From NCBI GenBank assembly GCA_963667595.2, contig CAXXWD010000010.1, positions 62,001 through 126,000 on the forward strand: a stretch of 64,000 nucleotides of DNA, in the 5' to 3' direction. Position 1 is the stretch's first letter, and every line of letters begins with the position of its first letter. Shown one piece after another: positions 9,236 through 18,533 of this stretch. The stretch is from JAHJQZ01 sp963667595 (GTDB lineage Bacteria > Pseudomonadota > Alphaproteobacteria > Rhizobiales > Devosiaceae). The notes under the pieces were generated by a model. It ran no database searches, had not been told where the DNA came from, and saw nothing but the letters and a program-made list of their open reading frames with translations. The translations under genes were made by a program, and so were the position numbers.

Positions 9236-10348
9236 ATGCTCGATTTTGCCATCTGGTTTCTGTCCTACATCGTGCCTTTTGTCGTGGTCCTGACCGCGAT
9301 CGTTTTCGTGCACGAAATGGGGCACTATCTGGTGGCGCGCTGGAACGGAGTGGCCATCCAGACCTTTTCCATAGGATTCGGTCCGGAACTGTTCGGGCGT
9401 ACCGACCGGAATGGCACCCGCTGGAGCGTTGCGGCCATTCCCTTGGGGGGCTATGTCCGGTTTCTGGGCGACATGAACGCGGCCAGCCAGCCCGATCCTT
9501 CTGGGATCGCGGCCATCGATCCGGCGCTCCAGCCGGCCCTGTTCGTCAACAAATCGGTCTGGCAGCGTATTGCCGTGGTCGTGGCGGGGCCGGCGGCCAA
9601 TGTCCTGTTCGCCTTTCTCGTTATCTACGCCCTTTTGCTGGGCTATGGCCGCTACACCATTCCGCCGGTGATCGACACCGTGGTGGCGGGCAGCATTGCC
9701 GAGGCGGCTGGACTCGAACCGGGCGACCGGGTGGTTTCGGTCGACGGGTATGCGGTGAGGGGATTCAGCGATTTCCAGAGGCTGGTTTCGACCAGCCCGG
9801 AACGGCCGGTTCTGGTCGAAGTCAGGCGCGACGGGCAGGTGCTCGATTTTTCGCTCGTGCCCGAGGCCGTCGAAACCGAGGACAATTTCGGCAATCCGAT
9901 CCGCATCGGCCGGATCGGGGTGTCGCGGCAGACAAATGCCGACGAGATCGAGCTCTACCGACCCGGCCCGGTCGAGGCCGTTGGCATGAGTGTCGAGGAA
10001 ATTCGCTTCATCATCGACAGGACGGTGGCATTTCTCGGCGATTTCTTCGTGGGACGCGGGGACCTCGACCAGCTCGGCGGGCCAGTCAAGGTTGCCCAGG
10101 TTTCCGGCGAGGTCGCGTCGCTCGGCCTGCTCGCCCTTGTCAATCTGACGGCATTGCTCTCGCTCAATATCGGTCTGTTCAACCTTCTGCCAATTCCGTT
10201 GCTCGACGGGGGGCACCTGCTCTATTATGTCTTCGAAGTGGTTCTCAGGCGTCCGCTGAGTCCCAGGATTCAGGAGTTCGGTTTCCGTATCGGTCTTGTC
10301 CTGGTGGCTGGATTGATGCTGTTCACCATCATCAACGATATCGTTTAG
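9236..10348 (+). CDS. rseP: RIP metalloprotease RseP (site-2 protease family)
   Basis: Inner-membrane zinc protease that cleaves anti-sigma factors and leftover signal peptides within the membrane. 370 aa from ATG 9236. The first helix carries the HExxH zinc motif (VFVHEMGH, His26, Glu27, His30). A single PDZ domain spans roughly residues 115-200, and the C-terminal NLLPIPLLDGGHLL motif supplies the third zinc ligand. The protein is shorter than E. coli RseP (about 450 aa, two PDZ domains), which is common in alphaproteobacteria. A TTG seven codons upstream is possible but less likely. Confidence 0.94.
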   Translation: MLDFAIWFLSYIVPFVVVLTAIVFVHEMGHYLVARWNGVAIQTFSIGFGPELFGRTDRNGTRWSVAAIPLGGYVRFLGDMNAASQPDPSGIAAIDPALQPALFVNKSVWQRIAVVVAGPAANVLFAFLVIYALLLGYGRYTIPPVIDTVVAGSIAEAAGLEPGDRVVSVDGYAVRGFSDFQRLVSTSPERPVLVEVRRDGQVLDFSLVPEAVETEDNFGNPIRIGRIGVSRQTNADEIELYRPGPVEAVGMSVEEIRFIIDRTVAFLGDFFVGRGDLDQLGGPVKVAQVSGEVASLGLLALVNLTALLSLNIGLFNLLPIPLLDGGHLLYYVFEVVLRRPLSPRIQEFGFRIGLVLVAGLMLFTIINDIV

Positions 10349-10511
10349 GCGTGGTCATGGAATGCGGGGACGAAATCGGATTTGGTGTCTGTTGCGCGTT
10401 TGCACCGGACACAATCATTTGGTAACCCATCACGATCCAAGGCCTTGCCCTTGGTTAAAAAAACAGTAAAACAGTTCAGAGGATTTAGCGTGGGGCTATT
10501 GCCGATTCCCC

Positions 10512-12863
10512 ATGCCCTTTGGTCCGAACTTGCGAAAGATGGTCATGGTCATTCTATCCAAATTGCGCAAAAGCGTTCTTCTCGCCTTGAGCATCCTGTT
10601 GCTTTCGCCTCTTGTCGGACCAGCCAGTGGGGTGTTCGGCGTCGAGGCCGCCCAGGCTCAGACGATCAACCGCATCAATGTCTCGGGCAATGAACGCGTC
10701 GATGACGAAACGGTCATCTCATATCTGACCGTCCGTGTCGGGGACACGGCGACGCGGGCCAAGCTGACAGCGTCAACCAACGCACTCATGGGAACCGGGT
10801 TGTTCTCGAGCGCCAAGCTTGCCATGTCCGGCTACACGCTGAACGTCAACGTCATCGAAAACATGATGGTCGGCTCTGTGCTGTTCGAGGGCAACAAACG
10901 CCTGTCGGACAACAACCTGACCGATATGGTGTCGCTCAGCACGCATGGCACTTTCTCCGAAGCGCGCTTGCAATCGGATCTCGAAACGATCCGTCTTGCC
11001 TACGAACGCGCCGGCTACAAGGGCGTCAAGGTGACCGCCCGCAAGGAAAACGCCGACGACGGTCGCCTGCGCATCGTGTTCGTGGTCGACGAGGGCGACC
11101 GTGTCGGCATCGCCAGCGTCACCTTCACAGGGAACTCGACCTTCGGCGCCGGAACGCTCAAGGATGTCATCCGGACCAAGGAAAGCAACTGGATGAGCTG
11201 GCTGTTCCAGGACGACCTTTATGACGAGGACAAGCTGACGGTCGATCGCGAACTCATTCGTCTGTACTATGTCAATCACGGTTATCCCGACGCCCAGGTG
11301 CTGTCGGCGATCGGCGAGTACGATGCATCCAGGAACGCCTATTTCGTCAACTTCTCGATTTCGGAAGGCGAACGCTACACGTTCGGTGATATCGGTATCG
11401 AAACCAGTATCGTCGGCCTCAACACCGATGCACTCAAGGGGCGGATCCGGACCAACAAGGGCGTGCTCTTCTCGCAGAGCAAGCTTGATGCCAGCACCGA
11501 AAATCTCGCGATTGCCGCGGCGGACCAGGGATTCTCCTTTGCGGACGTGCGCGCGCGCGTGGATCGCGACATCGCCAACAAGACCTTCAACATCACCTAT
11601 CTGGTTGATGAAGGCGCCCGCGTTTATGTCGAGCGCGTCAATATCCATGGCAATAACAAGACGCGTGATTTCGTCATCCGGCGCGAACTCGAGTTCGCCG
11701 AAGGCGACCCCTTCAATCGGAGTATCCTGACGCGCGGCAAGACCAAGATCGAAAGTCTCGGCTTCTTCCAATCGGTGGACATCAGCACCAGACAGGGCAG
11801 TGCCCCGGACAAGGTGGTGATCGATATCGCGGTGGTCGAAAAGTCGTCGGGCGATTACGGTTTGACCGCTGGCTACAGCACCGATGACGGTATTCTGGGC
11901 GAAGTCTCCGTTACCGAGACCAACTTCCTCGGCCGCGGGCAGTATATGAAGGCTGCCCTGGGGGCGAGCGAGACGGGTCGTTCCTACACGTTCTCCTTCA
12001 CGGAGCCGCGTTTCGCCGGCATGAAGATCAGTACGGGCTTCGATTTCTACAAGAACATCGTCGACGAGAGTTCTTCCTTCTATTACGGGACGGACACGAC
12101 CGGCGCGAAGCTGCGGTTTTCCGTTCCGATTACGGAGGACCTCACGGCGACCGTGTTCGGCGGCGTGGATCACGTGGTCTATGCCGACAAAGACGGCCAT
12201 GACTCCGTATTGGTGGATGATGGCGACAAGCGGATGAAGTCGGTCTTTGGCTATACGCTCAGATACATGACGATTGACAGTGTCAAGAGGCCGACGACCG
12301 GGGTCGTCGCCTCCGTTACGCAACAATATTACGGCTGGGATGCCAACTATCTCGATACGACATTCAAGGCTCGTTACTACACGCCGATTATGGATGATGC
12401 CCATGTCGTTGCCAGTTTGAAGGCGCAGGGCGGCTTCCTGGTCGATTTCAGCGGCGACGGCGTCAACGGGCTGGACGCCTATCGTCCAGGCAGCCAGCTT
12501 GTGCGTGGTTTCAAGTCGAGCGGTATGGGCGCGCGCGCGGCTTCGGGTGAAGCCCTGGGTGCGACCTATTATGCCGGTCTGTCGGCCGAGATCGAATTCC
12601 CGATCCCGGGCATACCTGAAAGCTATGGCCTGTCCACGGCGTTCTGGGGTGATGTCGGTTATGTCGGCGATACTTCGGATGCGGTGAAGGCAAAGACGTC
12701 GGTGTTCAGTGGCATGGATCAGCAGCTGCGGTCGTCGGTTGGTGCGTCGCTGATCTGGGAATCGCCGTTCGGGCCGTTGCGTGGCGATTTCGCCTACGTG
12801 ATCAACAAGGACGATGGCGACAAGACCAACGTCTTCTCGCTCTCCTTGAAGTCGGTCTTCTAG
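10512..12863 (+). CDS. bamA: Outer membrane protein assembly factor BamA
   Basis: Omp85-family pore that inserts beta-barrel proteins into the outer membrane. About 783 aa with a signal peptide (hydrophobic run after KLRKS, ending near the AQA-QT site), a series of POTRA domains from about residue 50 to 400, and a C-terminal beta-barrel ending in Phe (SLSLKSVF), the usual outer-membrane insertion signal. The exact start is uncertain: ATGs at 10512, 10539 and 10545 all precede the signal peptide and none has a strong ribosome binding site. It lies between rseP and lpxD, the conserved envelope order. Confidence 0.94.
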   Translation: MPFGPNLRKMVMVILSKLRKSVLLALSILLLSPLVGPASGVFGVEAAQAQTINRINVSGNERVDDETVISYLTVRVGDTATRAKLTASTNALMGTGLFSSAKLAMSGYTLNVNVIENMMVGSVLFEGNKRLSDNNLTDMVSLSTHGTFSEARLQSDLETIRLAYERAGYKGVKVTARKENADDGRLRIVFVVDEGDRVGIASVTFTGNSTFGAGTLKDVIRTKESNWMSWLFQDDLYDEDKLTVDRELIRLYYVNHGYPDAQVLSAIGEYDASRNAYFVNFSISEGERYTFGDIGIETSIVGLNTDALKGRIRTNKGVLFSQSKLDASTENLAIAAADQGFSFADVRARVDRDIANKTFNITYLVDEGARVYVERVNIHGNNKTRDFVIRRELEFAEGDPFNRSILTRGKTKIESLGFFQSVDISTRQGSAPDKVVIDIAVVEKSSGDYGLTAGYSTDDGILGEVSVTETNFLGRGQYMKAALGASETGRSYTFSFTEPRFAGMKISTGFDFYKNIVDESSSFYYGTDTTGAKLRFSVPITEDLTATVFGGVDHVVYADKDGHDSVLVDDGDKRMKSVFGYTLRYMTIDSVKRPTTGVVASVTQQYYGWDANYLDTTFKARYYTPIMDDAHVVASLKAQGGFLVDFSGDGVNGLDAYRPGSQLVRGFKSSGMGARAASGEALGATYYAGLSAEIEFPIPGIPESYGLSTAFWGDVGYVGDTSDAVKAKTSVFSGMDQQLRSSVGASLIWESPFGPLRGDFAYVINKDDGDKTNVFSLSLKSVF

Positions 12864-12889
12864 GGAAGAGCCCAAACAGAAAATTCCAT

Positions 12890-12916
12890 GATCGGCGGCC
12901 CAATGGGTCGCCGATC
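12890..12916 (+). terminator. Putative terminator hairpin after bamA
   Basis: GATCGGCGGCCC (12890-12901) pairs with GGGTCGCCGATC (12905-12916) over 12 positions with one mismatch and a three-base loop, starting 27 bases after the bamA stop. No clear T run follows. It opens a 573-base gap that otherwise holds a dispersed repeat (12927-13020) and about 415 bases in which I see no credible gene. Confidence 0.5.
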
Positions 12917-12926
12917 TCGTATCCGA

Positions 12927-13020
12927 GCGTTTTCAGGAAATGTGGCTGCCATCTTCCGGAACGCGACAAGAAAGCAAGCTGGAGCAGATCGCCCGATTCA
13001 ACTAAAGCGTGATCTGTTTT
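12927..13020. repeat. Dispersed intergenic mosaic repeat (copy A)
   Basis: A block beginning GCGTTTTCAGG and ending with GATTCAACTAAAGCGTGATC is repeated in the same order at 52311-52457, where the matching ends read GTGTTTTCAGG and GATTCAACTGAAACGTGATC. The conserved ends with a variable middle suggest the modular intergenic repeats described in rhizobia. No coding capacity. Confidence 0.65.
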
Positions 13021-13436
13021 GGGCTACGGACGGAAAAACGGTCTTGCGGTTTATCGCGCCAAACCGTCGCGTTCCTGGGGAAAGAAAGCCGGGTTGTGTG
13101 ACGCAATCAAGACACACGATGCTCCTTGGGAAGATGGTGAGGTGTGAGGGCAGGATGCACCGCGTAACGTCAACGTGCCCGTCGGGAACAAGACACAATT
13201 CATGCGCATCGCTCCCTCGTTTTTTCCTGAAGGACTGGCGTAACGGTCGCGGCCAATCCGTTCGGGAGACGCTGAATGACGAAGAAAGCACAGTTTCGGT
13301 CTGTTTTGGTGAAAGGACCGATGCTCAGGGGTGTTCGCTGGTTGCGAATGCCGGCAAGGTGTGGAATTTTCGGGCATTGAGCGTTGGAAAGGAGTGGCTG
13401 GCGTTTCACCTAATCGTGCCGTCAGTGTGAAGAATT

Positions 13437-14459
13437 ATGGTCGATACACGGTTTTTCTCGTTCACTGGACCGATGCCGTTCGGAACGTTATGCGCCGCAG
13501 TCGGCATCGAGCTTTCGCCGGATGACAAACGGGCGTCGATCGAAATCATCGGCGCAAACGAACCGTCATTGGCGCAGGCCGGCGAGATTGCCCTGATCAC
13601 CAACCGTAAATATGCCAAGGAAGCGGAAGCAGGCCATGCCGGTGTGATGCTCATTGCTCCGGGACTTGAAGCCGATCTGCCTGCAAATAGCGTGACCCTG
13701 GCCGTAGACAAGCCGCATGTCGTCTTCGTCAAGATGCTTGAATACCTTTATCCGGATGTCAGCCGCTCACTCGCCCTGGTGACGGCGCGCGGCGGGACGA
13801 CACCGAAGACGGAAGAGGACGTCACCATCGCCGAAAGCGCCGTTTGCGGCCCTGATGTCGAAATCGGCCGGGGAACGGTCATCGGTCCCGGCGTGGTGAT
13901 CGGACGGGGGGTCACCATCGGCCGCAATTGTCTGATCGGCGCGAACGTCACCATCGAATGCGCGCACCTGGGAGATCGGGTGGTGTTGTGGTCCGGCGTT
14001 CGAATAGGAACCGAGGGGTTCGGTTGGCTCGAACACGGTGTTTCCAATCGCAAGATTCCGCAACTCGGCCGCGTGATCATTCAGGATCATGTGGAAATCG
14101 GCGCCAATTCGACCATCGACCGTGGCGCGCTCAACGATACCGTGCTGGGTGAGGGAACCAAGATCGATAATCTGGTCCAGATCGGACACAATTGCCGGAT
14201 CGGTCGCAACTGCCTGATTGCCGCCATGTCCGGCATCTCCGGATCGACCATTGTCGGCGACAGCGTTCTGATGGGCGGCAATGTCGGCACGGCGGGTCAT
14301 TTGTCGATCGGTTCGGGCAGCATCCTGCAGGGCCGAACGGCGGTGACAAAAGATTGGCCCGCCGGATCAAAACTTGCCGGCGTACCTGCTCAGGATGTAA
14401 AGGATTTTTGGCGTGGTCTGGCGATCATCCGACGCCTCGGAAAAGGGGAAAAACTTTGA
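13437..14459 (+). CDS. lpxD: UDP-3-O-acylglucosamine N-acyltransferase
   Basis: Third step of lipid A synthesis: transfers a hydroxyacyl chain from ACP to the 2-amino group of UDP-3-O-acyl-glucosamine. 340 aa. The N-terminal uridine-binding domain (GANEPSLAQAGEIALITNRKY) is followed by a left-handed beta-helix of hexapeptide repeats (about residues 115-310), with the catalytic His at 251 in LVQIGHNCRIG. It starts a tight block with fabZ, lpxA and lpxB. A 573-base gap separates it from bamA, so it may have its own promoter. Confidence 0.95.
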   Translation: MVDTRFFSFTGPMPFGTLCAAVGIELSPDDKRASIEIIGANEPSLAQAGEIALITNRKYAKEAEAGHAGVMLIAPGLEADLPANSVTLAVDKPHVVFVKMLEYLYPDVSRSLALVTARGGTTPKTEEDVTIAESAVCGPDVEIGRGTVIGPGVVIGRGVTIGRNCLIGANVTIECAHLGDRVVLWSGVRIGTEGFGWLEHGVSNRKIPQLGRVIIQDHVEIGANSTIDRGALNDTVLGEGTKIDNLVQIGHNCRIGRNCLIAAMSGISGSTIVGDSVLMGGNVGTAGHLSIGSGSILQGRTAVTKDWPAGSKLAGVPAQDVKDFWRGLAIIRRLGKGEKL

Positions 14460-14938
14460 GTTCAGACACTGAAACCGCAACCGAAACGCCTGCGGATCTC
14501 ACCAGCATGTCGACGGACGATATTCTCGACTGTCTCCCTCATCGCTATCCCTTTCTGATGATCGACCGCATCGTTGACATCGATGGAGACGAATCTGCGG
14601 TCGGCATCAAGAACTTGAGCTACAACGAACCGGTTTTTCAGGGACATTTCCCCGAAAAGCCGATATTTCCCGGTGTTCTCATTATCGAAGGCATGGCGCA
14701 GACCGCGGGTGCCATTGTCATCGCGCAGGAGCGCTCCAAGGGATTCGACTACGTCGTTTACATGCTTACCATCGACAAGGCCAAGTTTCGCCGAACGACG
14801 GGCCCCGGCGATCAGCTTGAATATCATGTCCGTAAAATCCACCGGCGTGGCCCTGTCGGACGATTTGAAGGTAAGGCGATTGTCGATGGCGTCGTGGTTG
14901 CCGAAGCTGAGATTGCAGCCATGATCAAGAAAAAGTAG
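14456..14938 (+). CDS. fabZ: 3-hydroxyacyl-ACP dehydratase FabZ
   Basis: Dehydrates beta-hydroxyacyl-ACP in fatty acid elongation and competes with LpxA for hydroxymyristoyl-ACP. Hot-dog fold with catalytic His64 in FQGHFP and Glu78 in LIIEGMAQTAGA. I chose TTG 14456 because AAGGGG lies about 7 bases upstream and the TTG overlaps the lpxD stop (TTGA), giving 160 aa. The alternative ATG at 14507 would give 143 aa and still include the whole fold. Placement between lpxD and lpxA is the standard lipid A order. Confidence 0.93.
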   Translation: MSSDTETATETPADLTSMSTDDILDCLPHRYPFLMIDRIVDIDGDESAVGIKNLSYNEPVFQGHFPEKPIFPGVLIIEGMAQTAGAIVIAQERSKGFDYVVYMLTIDKAKFRRTTGPGDQLEYHVRKIHRRGPVGRFEGKAIVDGVVVAEAEIAAMIKKK

Positions 14939-14945
14939 ACCGATT

Positions 14946-15755
14946 TTGTCACAAAATAATATTCATCCCACAGCTTTGGTTGCCGAAGGGGCCAGGATCG
15001 GTGAGGGCGTTTCCATCGGCCCCTTTTGTGTCGTTGGAGAAAATGTCCAGCTCGACGATGGCGTCAGCCTGATTTCCCATGTCGTGGTCGACGGTCGAAC
15101 CAGCATCGGGGCGCATACGGAAATCTTTCCCTTTGCCTCGATCGGCCATCGCCCACAGGACCTTAAGTACGAGGGCGAGCCAAGTACCCTCAGTATCGGC
15201 CGAAACTGTTCCATCCGCGAGAACGTCACCATTAATCCCGGCACGCGCGGCGGGGGCATGGAGACGGTGGTCGGCGACAATTGCCTGTTGATGGCGTCCA
15301 GCCATGTGGCGCACGATTGTCATGTCGGCAACAACGTCATCGTCGCCAATTATGGCGGGATTGCCGGTCATTGCCGGGTCGACGACTACGCCATCATCGG
15401 TGGCATGGTGGGCCTGCATCAGTTCGTACGCGTCGGCGCGCATGCCTTTGTGGGCGCGCATTCCATGCTCGATGCCGACGTTATTCCCTTCGGCATGGCG
15501 GTCGGCAACAGAGCCAAGCTGGCCGGGCTCAATCTCATCGGGCTCAAACGGAGAAAATTCGATCGCGAGGCCATTCACCGTCTGCGCACCGCCTATCGCA
15601 TGATCTTTTCGAGCGAAGGTACGCTGCGCGAACGGGTGGACGACGCCGCAGCGCTGTTCAGCGAGGACGAGCTGGTCCAGAACGTGGTCAATTTCATCGG
15701 AATGGGCAACGACCGCCCGCTCTGCATGCCGCGCAATGGCGAAACCAGCGAATAA
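14946..15755 (+). CDS. lpxA: UDP-N-acetylglucosamine acyltransferase
   Basis: First step of lipid A synthesis. 269 aa, left-handed beta-helix with hexapeptide repeats from residue 1 to about 190 and a C-terminal helical part (RKFDREAIHRLRTAYRMIF). The active-site His is His123 within HVAHDCHVG. The start is a TTG at 14946, directly before SQNNIHPTALV; no ATG is available near the conserved N terminus. It begins 7 bases after the fabZ stop, and its end overlaps lpxB by 20 bases. No lpxI gene lies between them. Confidence 0.95.
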   Translation: MSQNNIHPTALVAEGARIGEGVSIGPFCVVGENVQLDDGVSLISHVVVDGRTSIGAHTEIFPFASIGHRPQDLKYEGEPSTLSIGRNCSIRENVTINPGTRGGGMETVVGDNCLLMASSHVAHDCHVGNNVIVANYGGIAGHCRVDDYAIIGGMVGLHQFVRVGAHAFVGAHSMLDADVIPFGMAVGNRAKLAGLNLIGLKRRKFDREAIHRLRTAYRMIFSSEGTLRERVDDAAALFSEDELVQNVVNFIGMGNDRPLCMPRNGETSE

Positions 15756-16920
15756 ATCTCTTCCAGCAAAGTCGGGAAACCGTTTGCTGGCCACGCAACG
15801 CAAGCTGTTCGTTGTTGCCGGTGAGCCATCCGGCGACCAGTTGGGTGGCGCGTTTCTTTCCGAGCTGAAAAAGACCGTTTCCTTCGAAGCGCGCGGCGTG
15901 GGCGGTCCGGACATGAGGGCAGCAGGGCTCGTTTCCCTGTTCGACATGTCCGATCTGTCGGTCATGGGCATTGTCGATGTCGTGGGGGCGATCCCGCGGC
16001 TTTACCTGCGGCTCGATCGGGTCGTCCGCGCCGCGCTCGCCTGGCAGCCCGACGCCGTGGTGCTCATCGACAACAAGGTGTTTTCGCAGATGGTGGCGAA
16101 ACGCCTCAAGCGGGCAGGCTATCGCGGCGCCATCTTCCTTTATGTCGCCCCCTCGGTCTGGGCCTGGAAACCGGACCGCGCCAGGAAAATTGCGCCGCTG
16201 TTCGACGAAGTGCTGGCGGTTCTGCCTTTCGAGCCCGTGATCATGGCCGATCTCGGCGGCCCCTTGACCAGTTTCGTCGGACATCCGGCCGAGAACCTGA
16301 TCGATCCCGATCGCAGGAAACCGGACACGGGCCTAGTGACGCTGTTGCCGGGAAGCCGTGGCGGCGAACTCAAACGCCACCTGCCGCTGTTCGGCGAAGT
16401 GGCGGAGCGCCTTGCCGATCATCCGCGTGTGACCGGCTTTGCCTTGCCGACGCTTGCTCACCTCAAGACGAGACTGGACGCCGAAGTGGCGAATTGGGGG
16501 GTGCCGGTTCGCGTGGTCGCGACGCCAGAGGACAGGCAGTCGGTCTTTGACGAAACGCTTGTCGCTCTGGTCGGCGCCGGAACGGTGACGCTGGAGCTGG
16601 CGATGATGGACGTGCCTATGGTCTGCACCTACGTGCCGGACTGGTTCATGATGCGCGCCTACAAACGCTGGGGCCGACCGTTGATCGGCCTGCCCAACGT
16701 TATCCTCGGCGAGGAAGTCCTGCCTGAAATCAGACCGGGTCCCGACCATGCCAGCCGGGTGGCAGCAGCCATGAAGAAGATTCTTGACGACACGGAAGCA
16801 CAGGAGCGCCAGAGCGCGGGCTTTGCGAAAGTGCGCGATCAGATCGTCAATGGCTTGCCGGATTCGCCGCGCACCAGTGCGGCAGCGCGGATCCGCGCGC
16901 GCCTTGTTGAACAGGAATAA
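15736..16920 (+). CDS. lpxB: Lipid-A-disaccharide synthase
   Basis: GT19 glycosyltransferase that condenses UDP-2,3-diacylglucosamine with lipid X. 394 aa. Typical motifs are FVVAGEPSGDQLGG near the N terminus, YVAPSVWAWKPDRARKI, LLPGSRGGELKRHLP, and GAGTVTLELAM in the nucleotide-binding half. The ATG lies inside lpxA (20-base overlap), indicating coupled translation. Its UDP-diacylglucosamine partner lipid X requires LpxH, LpxI or LpxG, none of which is in the window. Confidence 0.95.
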   Translation: MAKPANKSLPAKSGNRLLATQRKLFVVAGEPSGDQLGGAFLSELKKTVSFEARGVGGPDMRAAGLVSLFDMSDLSVMGIVDVVGAIPRLYLRLDRVVRAALAWQPDAVVLIDNKVFSQMVAKRLKRAGYRGAIFLYVAPSVWAWKPDRARKIAPLFDEVLAVLPFEPVIMADLGGPLTSFVGHPAENLIDPDRRKPDTGLVTLLPGSRGGELKRHLPLFGEVAERLADHPRVTGFALPTLAHLKTRLDAEVANWGVPVRVVATPEDRQSVFDETLVALVGAGTVTLELAMMDVPMVCTYVPDWFMMRAYKRWGRPLIGLPNVILGEEVLPEIRPGPDHASRVAAAMKKILDDTEAQERQSAGFAKVRDQIVNGLPDSPRTSAAARIRARLVEQE

Positions 16921-16948
16921 AAAAACGGCCGGCGCGAGGGCCGACCGT
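16917..16948 (-). terminator. Rho-independent terminator of gltA, overlapping the lpxB end
   Basis: On the minus strand, a GC-rich stem (ACGGTCGGCC pairing with GGCCGGCCGT-like bases, 16925-16948) is followed by a run of T (complement of the A run at 16917-16925). It serves gltA and lies within the 53-base convergent gap to lpxB. Confidence 0.6.
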
Positions 16949-16973
16949 AAAGAGGCAAGACAGAACGAACGGC

Positions 16974-18263
16974 TTACCGTTGTTCAATGTCCTCGTAGTC
17001 GCGGGTGACGGCGCCGGCGTAAAGCTGGCGTGGCCGGCCGATCTTTTTCTGCGGGTCGCCGATCATTTCCTTCCACTGCGCAATCCAGCCCACCGTACGC
17101 GACAGGGCGAAGATGGCGGTGAACATCGAGGTCGGGAAGCCGATGGCGTCGAGAATGATACCCGAATAGAAATCGACATTCGGATAGAGCTTGCGCTCGA
17201 CGAAATACGCGTCCTCGAGGGCAATCTTCTCCAGTTCCTGCGCCACCTGCAGGGTCGGATTGTTTTCTACCCCGAGCAGGCCGAGCACTTCGCGGGCGCT
17301 TTCCTGCATCACCTTGGCGCGCGGATCATAGTTCTTGTAGACGCGGTGTCCGAAGCCCATCAGGCGGAACGGATCGTTCTTGTCCTTGGCGCGGGCGATG
17401 AATTCGGGAATGCGATCGACAGTGCCGATCTGCTTGAGCATGGAGAGCGCCGCTTCATTGGCGCCGCCATGCGCGGGCCCCCAAAGGCACGCCACACCGG
17501 CGGCGATGCAGGCGAACGGGTTGGCGTCGGACGAACCGGCAAGCCTGACGGTCGAAGTCGAGGCGTTCTGTTCGTGATCGGCATGAAGGGTGAAGATGCG
17601 ATCCATGGCGCGCGCCAGGACCGGATCGACCACATAGGGCTCCGCCGGGACAGAAAAGCACATATGCAGGAAATTGGCCGCATAGGTGAGGTCGTTGCGC
17701 GGATAAACGAAGGGTTGGCCGATCGAATATTTATAGGCCATGGCCGCAATGGTCGGCATCTTGGCGATCAGCCGCAACGAAGCGGTTTCGCGCTGTTGCG
17801 GGTCCAGAATGTCGATGGAGTCGTGGTAGAACGCCGCCAGGGCGCCGATAACGCCGGTCATGACCGCCATCGGATGGGCGTCGCGACGGAAACCGCGGAA
17901 GAACATATGCACCTGTTCGTGCACCATGGTGTGACGGGTGATCCGGGTTTCGAAAACGAACAGTTCTCTGGGCGTGGGCAATTCGCCGTAAAGAAGAAGA
18001 TAGCATACTTCCAGGTAGTGGCTCTTGTCCGCCAGCTGTTCGATCGGATACCCGCGATAGAGCAACTCGCCCTTGTCGCCGTCGATATAGGTGATGGTCG
18101 AATCGCAGGATGCCGTCGACGTAAAGCCGGGATCGTAAGTGAACAGTCCCGTCTTGGCGTAAAGGCTTCGAATATCGATCACCGACGGACCCACGGTACC
18201 GTCGAGCACTGGGAATTCGAAAGTCTCATCGCCGATAGTAAGTTTGGCTACCTTGTCAGACAT
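16974..18263 (-). CDS. gltA: Citrate synthase (type II)
   Basis: Condenses acetyl-CoA with oxaloacetate at the entry of the TCA cycle. 429 aa. Catalytic residues are His265 in WGPAHGGANE, His306 in GFGHRVYK and Asp364 in NVDFYSG, close to the E. coli numbering. I chose ATG at 18263 because AGGAGG lies about 10 bases upstream on the minus strand; 18 codons of in-frame upstream sequence are basic and not GltA-like. It is convergent with lpxB and followed upstream by gltX on the same strand. Confidence 0.96.
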   Translation of the reverse strand: MSDKVAKLTIGDETFEFPVLDGTVGPSVIDIRSLYAKTGLFTYDPGFTSTASCDSTITYIDGDKGELLYRGYPIEQLADKSHYLEVCYLLLYGELPTPRELFVFETRITRHTMVHEQVHMFFRGFRRDAHPMAVMTGVIGALAAFYHDSIDILDPQQRETASLRLIAKMPTIAAMAYKYSIGQPFVYPRNDLTYAANFLHMCFSVPAEPYVVDPVLARAMDRIFTLHADHEQNASTSTVRLAGSSDANPFACIAAGVACLWGPAHGGANEAALSMLKQIGTVDRIPEFIARAKDKNDPFRLMGFGHRVYKNYDPRAKVMQESAREVLGLLGVENNPTLQVAQELEKIALEDAYFVERKLYPNVDFYSGIILDAIGFPTSMFTAIFALSRTVGWIAQWKEMIGDPQKKIGRPRQLYAGAVTRDYEDIEQR

Positions 18264-18430
18264 TAAGCGTGGCCTCCTGAGGCGCTTGACGCGCTTAGTT
18301 TTCAGATTAGTCCGCACCGGACGTGCGGCGGTGAGAGGTTACCGTTAACCCTTCGGTAACCAAATTCCTTTGCGCACGCAATATCATTGCCATACGCGAA
18401 CTCGGCACGGACCAAAACATGGCCCGTCCA

Positions 18431-18520
18431 GTCTAGATCATTTCGGGTTTTGCTAGAAACGTCGAATTGATCCAGGTCTTAGTTTTATTGCGTTTTCAAG
18501 CCGGGGACCGGTAACCGCTT
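18431..18520. repeat. Possible further copy of the mosaic intergenic repeat
   Basis: In the 270-base gltX-gltA gap, GCGTTTTCAAGCC followed by GGGGACCGGTAACC resembles the left module of the copy at 52311, and GAAACGTCGAATTGATC resembles the right module, but the order differs. A rearranged member of the same family is plausible. No gene is visible in the gap. Confidence 0.4.
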
Positions 18521-18533
18521 TGCCAAAAAAGCA

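Noticed and set aside
10382..10693. 103-codon frame before bamA
   Set aside because: It overlaps the bamA signal peptide in another frame and has no ribosome binding site.
10773..12875. Long minus-strand reading frame of 700 codons opposite bamA
   Set aside because: It mirrors the bamA codons, has low-complexity composition and no family motifs; bamA is clearly the real gene.
12888..13430. 180-codon frame between bamA and lpxD
   Set aside because: It starts in the terminator hairpin and crosses a dispersed repeat; no coding signature.
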